The translations under genes and the position numbers were made by a program. From Actinomycetes bacterium (lineage in GTDB: Bacteria > Actinomycetota > Actinomycetes > Streptosporangiales > Streptosporangiaceae), in the NCBI GenBank assembly GCA_025964635.1, contig JAOPYP010000468.1, positions 1 to 6,455 of the forward strand: a DNA stretch of 6,455 nt, given 5' to 3'. Of this stretch, positions 1 through 4,700 are shown in pieces (positions within the stretch are counted from its first letter, which is position 1; every line of letters starts with the position of its first letter). The notes under the pieces were generated by a model. It did no database searches, had not been told where the DNA came from, and saw only the letters and a list, made by a program, of their open reading frames with translations.

Positions 1-224
1 CGGAGCCCGTTTTGCTGCCAGCCATGGAAGAGGTCATTGCGGCCAGTGTCCACGCCCTGACGGCGGTGATCGAAAACGGCGCGGTTGTCGCTTCCGAAGT
101 CGTAGGCACCCACCTGGGAGGCATCCAGCTCCCGGGCGCCCACGGCGCGGCCGGTCACGGTGGTGAGGGGCACCAGGCGGGTAGTCACGGGGACGGCGGT
201 CACGCAGGAGGCTTCGGGCACCAC
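1..224 (-). CDS. Possible partial gene, hypothetical protein (runs off left edge)
   Basis: An open frame on the minus strand enters at paired GTG codons (224-222 and 221-219) and stays open to the left edge, about 74 codons. I do not recognise the product. Support is indirect: roughly five codons in six end in G or C, and the residues toward the edge are balanced and protein-like (AYDFGSDNRAVFD, then GRNDLFHGW). Against it, no Shine-Dalgarno precedes either GTG, and the frame stays open further upstream, so the start is uncertain. A competing plus-strand frame comes in from the left edge and stops at 227. It has lower GC at third positions and a Gly/His-rich tail that looks like an antisense translation, so I prefer the minus strand, weakly. 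If the minus reading is right, the gene lies downstream of the SRPBCC gene beyond a strong hairpin and would need its own promoter. Confidence 0.35.
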   Translation of the reverse strand, partial: MVPEASCVTAVPVTTRLVPLTTVTGRAVGARELDASQVGAYDFGSDNRAVFDHRRQGVDTGRNDLFHGWQQNGL

Positions 225-301
225 TGAAGCGCATGCCGGACGGCTGTTCGCGCACAACGGGGTGGTGCACGGCCTTGCGAGCTGGACCCCCAGCACCCGG
301 A

Positions 302-330
302 GGCCGCGCCCGGCTGACCTGGGCGCGGCC
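302..330 (-). terminator. GC-rich hairpin terminator after the ArsR/SRPBCC operon
   Basis: Perfect 10-bp inverted repeat with arms GGCCGCGCCC (302-311) and GGGCGCGGCC (321-330) around a 9-nt loop. It begins about 30 nt beyond the SRPBCC stop codon on the minus strand. No T-tract follows on the minus strand, as is common for actinobacterial intrinsic terminators. On the plus strand a short pyrimidine stretch follows, so it may work in both directions if a plus-strand gene ends at 227. The rest of 225-359 shows no other convincing feature. Confidence 0.7.
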
Positions 331-359
331 CCTTCCGTGTGGTCTCCGCCATGTGCCGC

Positions 360-845
360 TCAGCGCAGTGAGCGCGCGACTTCCTCCAGGTGGGCCAGGG
401 ACTCCTGCATGCCCTCTTCCATGCCGGAGTTGATGTGCGCGTCCCGGTGCTCCTGGCTGGTGTGCTGCACGAGCATCCGGACCGTCGTGCGCCCATCGGC
501 TTCGGTGAACGTGATCGTGTCCAGCGCCCCGGCGTCGGGCATGCCCTCGAACACCTCGGTCGAGACCACCAGCTCGTCCGGGACGATCTCCCGGTACTCG
601 CCGTGGAACGCGACCTCGAACCCGGCGTTCGCGGTCATCACGTAGCGCCAGGTGCCGCCGACCCGCAGGTCGATCTCGGCGCTGGTCACCTCGCCGCGGT
701 CCCCGCCCCACCAGCGGCGGACCAGCTCGGGTTCGGTCCAGGCCCGGTAGACCAGGTGTGCGGGAGCGTCGAACTCCCGCGTGATCAGGATCTGCGTGTC
801 GTCCGGGAGGGTCACCACTGCCCGGCGGCTACTTGTCACGGCCAT
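360..845 (-). CDS. SRPBCC (AHSA1-type) domain protein
   Basis: A 161-residue protein of the START/Bet v1-like SRPBCC superfamily, AHSA1 (activator of Hsp90 ATPase homologue 1-like) branch, forming nearly the whole chain. Family hallmarks are visible: the opening strand and helix ITREFDAPAHLVYRAWTEPE (about 21-40), the Trp pair in RRWWGG (43-48), GGTWRYVM (63-70), HGEYREIVPDELV (81-93), and the closing amphipathic helix GMEEGMQESLAHLEEVARSL (141-160) that covers the ligand cavity. There is no signal peptide or membrane segment, so it should be cytosolic. The ligand or activity cannot be read from the sequence; such proteins bind hydrophobic small molecules or act as stress proteins. The ATG at 845-843 lies inside the 3' end of the ArsR gene (17-nt overlap), with AGGAGG at 860-855 nine bases upstream, so translation is probably coupled. 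ArsR-AHSA1 pairs are a recurrent arrangement, which suggests this is the regulator's target gene. Confidence 0.93.
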   Translation of the reverse strand: MAVTSSRRAVVTLPDDTQILITREFDAPAHLVYRAWTEPELVRRWWGGDRGEVTSAEIDLRVGGTWRYVMTANAGFEVAFHGEYREIVPDELVVSTEVFEGMPDAGALDTITFTEADGRTTVRMLVQHTSQEHRDAHINSGMEEGMQESLAHLEEVARSLR

Positions 846-1185
846 TCTCCCCGTCCTCCTCTGCCTTGAGTTCTTCCAGCACGGCGTCGAGCCGGTCGAA
901 GCGCCGCGACCAGGCCTGCTCGTACGGCTTTACCCAGTCGTAGATGGGCTTCAGCGGGCCGGCGTTGAGCCGGTACATCCGCTGGCGCCCGTCCTCACGT
1001 ACCTCCACCAGGCCGACCTCCCTCAGGACCCGCAAGTGCTTGGACACCAGCGGCTGAGCCAGCCTGAGCAGCGCGACGAGGTCGTTCACCGGCCGTTCCC
1101 CGCCGGCCAGCAGGTCCAGGATCTCCCGCCGCCGGGGCTCGGCCACCGCGTTGAACGCATCCGCTGTCGTTGCTGCCCGTGCCAT
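829..1185 (-). CDS. ArsR-family winged-helix transcriptional repressor
   Basis: A 118-residue compact winged HTH regulator. FNAVAEPRRREILDLLAGGE (11-30) is the typical ArsR opening helix pair. RPVNDLVALLRLAQPLVSKHLRVLREVGLV (31-60) contains the helix-turn-helix, with recognition helix around QPLVSKHLRVL. VEVREDGRQRMYRLN (60-74) is the beta-wing. The C-terminal helix PIYDWVKPYEQAWSRRFDRLD is a likely dimerisation element and carries no metal ligands. The protein has no cysteine at all, so an ELCVC-type metal sensor is excluded; it belongs with the non-metal ArsR proteins paired with SRPBCC genes. The ATG at 1185-1183 has no Shine-Dalgarno. The promoter at 1192-1219 places transcription initiation at or next to this A, so a leaderless mRNA is likely. 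The 22-bp palindrome over that promoter is the expected autoregulatory operator. The gene ends with TAG (831-829) inside the SRPBCC gene. Confidence 0.93.
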   Translation of the reverse strand: MARAATTADAFNAVAEPRRREILDLLAGGERPVNDLVALLRLAQPLVSKHLRVLREVGLVEVREDGRQRMYRLNAGPLKPIYDWVKPYEQAWSRRFDRLDAVLEELKAEEDGENGRDK

Positions 1186-1191
1186 GACAGA

Positions 1192-1219
1192 ATCATATTC
1201 CTATATAGGAATATGTCAA
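1192..1219 (-). promoter_or_regulatory. Promoter of the arsR-SRPBCC operon
   Basis: On the minus strand a perfect -35 hexamer TTGACA (1219-1214) is followed by a 16-nt spacer and a -10 hexamer TATGAT (1197-1192), one mismatch from consensus. Only six bases separate the -10 from the ATG at 1185, so initiation should fall on or beside the start codon (leaderless). The -35 overlaps the TGA stop (1218-1216) of the MarR-GNAT gene. This is the best sigma-70-type promoter in the window. Confidence 0.8.
1194..1215. promoter_or_regulatory. 22-bp perfect palindromic operator (probable ArsR-family site)
   Basis: A perfect 22-bp palindrome with half-site CATATTCCTAT and no central gap. It is very AT-rich against a GC-rich background. 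It covers the whole -35/-10 spacer plus parts of both hexamers, so bound repressor would exclude RNA polymerase. Its place directly upstream of an ArsR gene makes autorepression the natural reading. That this ArsR is the binder is inferred from position. Confidence 0.8.
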
Positions 1220-2112
1220 GGGGCGGTCTGATCCAGGGCCTTCTCGAACCAGTGGTGCGCGTAGGGCTCGTCGCTGAACGCGGCCACCTCCCGGTAGCCG
1301 GACGTGCGGTACAGGCTGATCGCCTCGGCCAGGGTGCCGTTGGTCTCCAACCGCAGCACGCTGACCCCGCGCGCCACGGCGTGCGCCTCCAGCTCGGTGA
1401 GCAGCCGCCGGCCGAGCCCGAGACCGCGCGCGGCCGGGGCGACCCACATCCGCTTGATCTCCGCGGGCGCGCCGTCGTGAAACTTGAGCCCGCCGCAGCC
1501 GACCGCGTCGGAATGCAGGGTGGCGACCAGGAACAGTCCCGCGGGCGGGATCAGCTCCCGGTCTTCCGCCGGGAGACTCCGCGCCGGGTCGAAGCCCCTG
1601 TCGAACCGGCGGCCGAGCTCGTCGAAGTACGCCCGCACGCAGGCGCGGGCGGCCGGGTCACCGGGATCGCGCACGTCAACCTCGACCGCCGACGCCACCA
1701 GCAGCCGCTCGACCTCGGCCATCGCGGCGGCCAGCCGGTTCCGCTGGGACGCGCTGAGCGGGCGGAGGATCGACGCGGCCGCGTCATCGGCGCGCTGGTC
1801 GAGCTCGGCCCGCTCGGCCAGGCCGCGGCTGGTCAGGCGGGCCGTGCGCACCCGGCCGTCCTGCCCGCTGCTGTCCACGGCGGCCAGCCCGTCCGCCTCC
1901 AGCGCGCGGAGCAGCCGGCTCAGGTACCCCGAGTCGAGGTCCAGCCGGGCGCGCAGCGACCGGAGGTCCGCGCCGTCCGGGCCGATCTCCCACAGCAGGC
2001 GGGCCTGCCCCAGCGGGCGGTCCCGGGCCAGGAACTCGTCATCGAGCGCGCCAACCCGCTGGGTGACGGTCCGGTTGAACCGCCGGACCTGGGTGATCAG
2101 GGGAGCGTCCAT
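1216..2112 (-). CDS. MarR-family regulator fused to a GNAT N-acetyltransferase
   Basis: A 298-residue two-domain protein. Residues 1 to about 140 form a MarR-type winged HTH: LITQVRRFNRTVTQRVG opening helix, LGQARLLWEI (34-43), DLRSLRARLDLDSGYLSRLLRALEADGL (49-76) with the recognition helix around SGYLSRLLRALE, and a wing SSGQDGRVRTARLTSRG (81-97). Residues about 150-295 form a GNAT domain: GLFLVATLHSDAVGCGGLKF, then motif A IKRMWVAPAARGLGLGRRLL (219-238) with the acetyl-CoA pyrophosphate loop RGLGLG (229-234), then LRLETNGTLAEAISLYRTSGY (253-273) and a C-terminal YAHHWFEKAL. MarR-GNAT fusions are a known architecture, but the acetyl acceptor cannot be told. The ATG at 2112-2110 lies within the arm of a 24-bp palindrome, giving a probable autoregulatory site, and no clear Shine-Dalgarno is present. 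It lies 9 nt downstream of the dehydrogenase gene, so read-through from that operon is possible. Confidence 0.93.
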   Translation of the reverse strand: MDAPLITQVRRFNRTVTQRVGALDDEFLARDRPLGQARLLWEIGPDGADLRSLRARLDLDSGYLSRLLRALEADGLAAVDSSGQDGRVRTARLTSRGLAERAELDQRADDAAASILRPLSASQRNRLAAAMAEVERLLVASAVEVDVRDPGDPAARACVRAYFDELGRRFDRGFDPARSLPAEDRELIPPAGLFLVATLHSDAVGCGGLKFHDGAPAEIKRMWVAPAARGLGLGRRLLTELEAHAVARGVSVLRLETNGTLAEAISLYRTSGYREVAAFSDEPYAHHWFEKALDQTAP

Positions 2113-2134
2113 TCTCTGACTCTAGTCAGAGAAT
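2111..2134. promoter_or_regulatory. 24-bp palindromic operator over the MarR-GNAT start codon
   Basis: Perfect 11-bp arms, ATTCTCTGACT (2111-2121) and AGTCAGAGAAT (2124-2134), separated by 2 nt. It contains two bases of the MarR-GNAT ATG and the last codons plus TAG (2124-2122) of the dehydrogenase gene. On the minus strand a possible -10 TAGAGT (2124-2119) sits six bases before the ATG, which would again give a leaderless message; the -35 region is weak. Size and symmetry fit a MarR-type site, and autorepression by the adjacent gene is inferred. Confidence 0.75.
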
Positions 2135-3054
2135 CCGGCGTGGCCAGGGGACTGGTCATCGGCCCGTGACCGGGGGCGCTCGGGCCGGTCCTGGCGGAGC
2201 ACCTCGATCAGCGCGGAATCGTCGAGGCGGCCCAGGCCCCGCCCGTGCCCTTCCTCATACAGCCGCCGCGCGGCCGCGGTCAGCGTCGCAGACGCCCCGG
2301 CGTGCTCGGCCGCCGCGCTGACCAGGCCCATGTCCTTCACGAAGATGTCCAGGGCGCTACGCGGCTCCCGGAACTCCCCGGCGATCATCCGCTCCCCCCG
2401 GTCCTCGAACATGAACGACGCCGCGGCGCCGTCACGCAGCACCCGCCAGCACTCCCCCGGGTCCAGGCCGAGCGACTCCCCGAACGCCAGCGCCTCGGCC
2501 GCGGCCGCGATGTGCACCCCGCACAGCAGCTGGTTGACCAGCTTCATCCGCTGGCCGTCGCCCGGGGCCGGGCCGACCACCGGGGCGCTCCGGGCCAGCG
2601 CATCGAGCAGCGGCCGGACCCGGCCGGCCGCGTCCTGCGCACCGGACACCATGATCAGCAGGTCGCCCGCGGCCGCGCGCTGCACCCCGCCGGAGACCGG
2701 CGCGTCGACCACGGTGACCCCGCCGCGGCCGAGGCGGGTGGCGACCTCGGCGACGACCTCCGGGCCGACCGTCGCCATGATCACCACGACCGCTCCGGCC
2801 GCCAGCGAGCCGGCCGCGCCGGCCGGCCCGAACAGCACCTGGTCCACCTGGTCCGGCGTGGCCACCATGATCGCGGCGATCTCGGCGTCCCGGACCGCCC
2901 CGGTGATGCTGTCCGCGGCCCGGACCCCGTCCCCGGCCAGCGCCGCGGCCCGTCCCGGCACGATGTCGTAGGCCACGACCGAGTGCCCCGCGCGGGCCAG
3001 GCATCCCGCCATGGGGGCGCCCATCGCGCCCAGCCCGAGCCAGCCGATCCGCAT
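2122..3054 (-). CDS. ltnD: NAD-dependent beta-hydroxyacid dehydrogenase, probable L-threonate dehydrogenase (LtnD-like)
   Basis: A 310-residue enzyme of the 3-hydroxyisobutyrate/beta-hydroxyacid dehydrogenase family, of about normal length. The N-terminal Rossmann fold starts at once: IGWLGLGAMGAPMAGCLARAG (3-23), then YD (29-30) for NAD(H) preference. The substrate-binding signature is DAPVSGGV (117-124). The catalytic lysine is K171 in GQRMKLVNQLL, and SALDIFVKDMGLV (233-245) supplies the second conserved Lys/Asp. The segment FMFEDRGERMIAGEF before it resembles L-threonate dehydrogenases rather than generic HIBADH. LtnD oxidises L-threonate to 2-oxo-tetronate in the cytosol. The ATG overlaps the kinase TGA by one base (TGATG), with AGGAGG at 3067-3062 seven bases upstream, so the start is firm; an open frame continues upstream but is out of frame with the kinase. 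The last 20 or so residues (rich in R, D, P) look non-conserved, and the final codons form half of an operator palindrome. Family assignment is sure; the substrate is inferred. Confidence 0.88.
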   Translation of the reverse strand: MRIGWLGLGAMGAPMAGCLARAGHSVVAYDIVPGRAAALAGDGVRAADSITGAVRDAEIAAIMVATPDQVDQVLFGPAGAAGSLAAGAVVVIMATVGPEVVAEVATRLGRGGVTVVDAPVSGGVQRAAAGDLLIMVSGAQDAAGRVRPLLDALARSAPVVGPAPGDGQRMKLVNQLLCGVHIAAAAEALAFGESLGLDPGECWRVLRDGAAASFMFEDRGERMIAGEFREPRSALDIFVKDMGLVSAAAEHAGASATLTAAARRLYEEGHGRGLGRLDDSALIEVLRQDRPERPRSRADDQSPGHAGFSD

Positions 3055-4535
3055 CAGGGAACCTCCTGCTCGCCGTTGAGGATGGCCACCACCTGCGCCA
3101 GCGTGCCGTCGCCGCCGACGTTGCCGGCGAACACGACGTACGGCATCCCGACCGCCTCCGCGGCCGCGTCGAGCGGCCGGAACACCGAGATCGTGCCCGG
3201 GAACAGCTGGCCGGCCACCTCGGCGCGCCGGATCCCGAGCCCGTGGAGCATCACGTCGTGCGAGGTGATCCCGCCTTTGGCGATCACCCAGGCGGGCCGG
3301 GCGGCCAGCGCGTCGCGGACGATCCGGGACAGGGCCGCGGACACGGTGCGGGCGATGGCCAGGCTGTCCGCCGCGTCCCGGCCGGCCACGACCGCGCGGC
3401 TGGTGTACAGCAGCACATCCGACTCGGCCAGCGCCCCGGTGACCCGCCGCGCGGTGGCGGCGGCCACGTCCGGGCCGCCGCCCAGCACCGCGGGGACGTC
3501 CAGCTCGATGTCCGTGGTACTGGCGCGGGCCCGCAGCGCGGCGACCTGCCGGCTGGTCTGCCCGACGTGCGAGCCGACCACGACCAGGCCGTGCCCGCCG
3601 CGCCGGCCGTCTCCCCGGATCTGCGCCCCGCGCTCTTCTCCCCAGATCTGCGCTCCGCGCAGGGGCGGCTTGGGCCCCAGGCCGCTGAGCGCCCGCACGA
3701 AGGACGGCCCGGTACGAAACAGGAACGACTGGCCCTCGCGCTCGGCGTCCAGCACGCTGCGGGCCACCGTCTCCAGGTCGGAGTACTCGGTGGCGTTGAC
3801 CACCACCCACGCCCCGCTGGCCGCGCTGGCCAGCACCTCGCGGACCCGGGCCGGCCCGCCGAGCCGGATGTCCGCCAGGCTGATGCTGCGCACGTCCTCC
3901 GGCCGGATCGTCCCCCCGCTTTTTTCCGCAACGAAAACCCGCAGGTCCGAAGCGGCGTACCCAAACGCACTGTCGTTCGCGAACTCGGTCTCACCGACGG
4001 GGACGAGGCCGGCCGCCGTGCGCGCCCAGTGGATGTCGGCCGCGGTCACCCGGCCTGCCTCGAGGAACGCGGGAATCAGGAGGACACCGTCGTAACCGCG
4101 GCCGACCATATCCCGCCGGACCGCCTGCAGCGCGGCGACCTCCGCCATCACGTGGCCGCGCAGCGTGGAGTCGCTCCGGCTGATCAGCTGGATGCGGGTG
4201 CCGCGCCGCCCCGCCACCGTGATCAGGCCCCGGGCGGCCCGGGTGGTCAGCTCGGCGGCGGCCGGGCCGTCCAGGCTGCGGGAGTTGGTGAGCACGAAAC
4301 AGGTGGCGGCCGGCCCGGCCAGCGCCGCGGCGTACGCGTCCTCCTCCAGCACGGTCACGACCTGGATGTCGTGCACGGCCTGTGACCCGGTCGGGTCGTC
4401 GTCGAGAACCCCCAGGAGCAGGTCGTCGGCGGCGCGCAGGGCGCGGATCGATTCCCGCCGGGCCTCGTCGTCGGGGCGGGCCGGGGGCAGGCCGGCGAAC
4501 ACCTCGGCCGCGTCCGGCCGCTTGTCGCCCAGCAA
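3054..4535 (-). CDS. Four-carbon acid sugar kinase family protein (DUF1537/OtnK-like)
   Basis: About 493 residues from the chosen start. The N-terminal sugar-binding domain contains LDDDPTGSQAVHD (44-56), LTNSRSL (82-88) and RSDSTLRGH (120-128). The C-terminal nucleotide-binding domain contains VVVGSHVGQTSRQ (318-330), AKGGITSHDV (419-428), LFPGTISVFRP (444-454) and FAGNVGGDGTL (469-479). Known relatives phosphorylate 3-oxo-tetronate, D-erythronate or D-threonate with ATP. This protein is longer than classical OtnK and has DDDPTG and GNVGG where OtnK has ADD-TG and SGNFG, so its substrate is not fixed. The start chosen is TTG 4535-4533, with GGGGAGGGG at 4550-4542 well spaced upstream. An in-frame ATG at 4637 would add 34 Pro/Gly/Arg-rich residues that look non-coding. 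The linker between domains holds a 9-residue tandem repeat. The stop overlaps the dehydrogenase start by one base, so the two are coupled. Confidence 0.88.
   Translation of the reverse strand: MLGDKRPDAAEVFAGLPPARPDDEARRESIRALRAADDLLLGVLDDDPTGSQAVHDIQVVTVLEEDAYAAALAGPAATCFVLTNSRSLDGPAAAELTTRAARGLITVAGRRGTRIQLISRSDSTLRGHVMAEVAALQAVRRDMVGRGYDGVLLIPAFLEAGRVTAADIHWARTAAGLVPVGETEFANDSAFGYAASDLRVFVAEKSGGTIRPEDVRSISLADIRLGGPARVREVLASAASGAWVVVNATEYSDLETVARSVLDAEREGQSFLFRTGPSFVRALSGLGPKPPLRGAQIWGEERGAQIRGDGRRGGHGLVVVGSHVGQTSRQVAALRARASTTDIELDVPAVLGGGPDVAAATARRVTGALAESDVLLYTSRAVVAGRDAADSLAIARTVSAALSRIVRDALAARPAWVIAKGGITSHDVMLHGLGIRRAEVAGQLFPGTISVFRPLDAAAEAVGMPYVVFAGNVGGDGTLAQVVAILNGEQEVP
3611..3660 (-). 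repeat. Tandem 27-nt repeat (9 codons) inside the kinase gene
   Basis: Two 23-nt copies, 3611-3633 and 3638-3660, differ at two positions and repeat with a period of 27 nt. In protein they give RGAQIWGEE followed by RGAQIRGDG, in the linker between the N- and C-terminal kinase domains (about residues 293-310). The second copy contains a 6-bp inverted repeat, CTGCGC/GCGCAG (3648-3662). Confidence 0.8.
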
Positions 4536-4700
4536 CCCTGGCCCCTCCCCGCGCCTGCGGTCCCCCGGCTTCGTGTGGTTCCCCGCGCCGGGTCTGCGGC
4601 CGGGGTGCGGCAGATCCGCCGCCCGGGATCCGGGCACCGGAGGTCACCACTGCCTAAGATCGCACTGTATTCCTCGCCCCCGGCCCAGGACGGAGACGCC
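4536..4700. promoter_or_regulatory. Divergent intergenic region between kinase and epimerase-like gene
   Basis: About 165 bp that should hold the promoters for both acid-sugar transcription units. The visible AT-richer stretch is 4653-4673. It offers weak -10-like hexamers TAAGAT (4655-4660) and TGTATT (4666-4671) for the plus strand, with no convincing -35. A 15-bp inverted repeat with arms GCCCGG and CCGGGC around GAT (4621-4635) lies just upstream and is a candidate operator. I see no clear minus-strand promoter. The region also holds the kinase Shine-Dalgarno (4550-4542) and the GGAG (4692-4695) serving the GTG at 4701. Confidence 0.45.

Noticed and set aside
1194..1215. Reading the 22-bp palindrome as a transcription terminator for the MarR-GNAT gene
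   Set aside because: The stem would be AT-rich and weak, and it coincides with a near-consensus promoter and a regulator gene, so an operator is the better explanation.
781..2169. Long plus-strand open frame (about 462 codons) opposite the arsR and MarR-GNAT genes
   Set aside because: Its translation is rich in Arg, Gln, Pro and His without recognisable motifs and lies antisense to two genes with clear domains. It is a by-product of high GC.
3055..3810. Upstream extension of the dehydrogenase reading frame to 3810
   Set aside because: The extension lies in a different frame over the kinase C-terminus and translates to Gly/Arg-rich sequence. The Rossmann motif and the Shine-Dalgarno fix the start at 3054.
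3914..3975. Locally AT-richer patch with a six-T run in the kinase gene, considered as a frameshift or slippage site
   Set aside because: The frame is intact through it, both sides carry family sequence, and no stop follows in the alternative frame that would suggest programmed frameshifting. It is just a small codon-use dip.
2245..4095. Long plus-strand open frame (about 616 codons) opposite the dehydrogenase and kinase
   Set aside because: Low-complexity Arg/Ser/Ala/Pro translation, antisense to two well-supported enzymes, with no ribosome site or motif.
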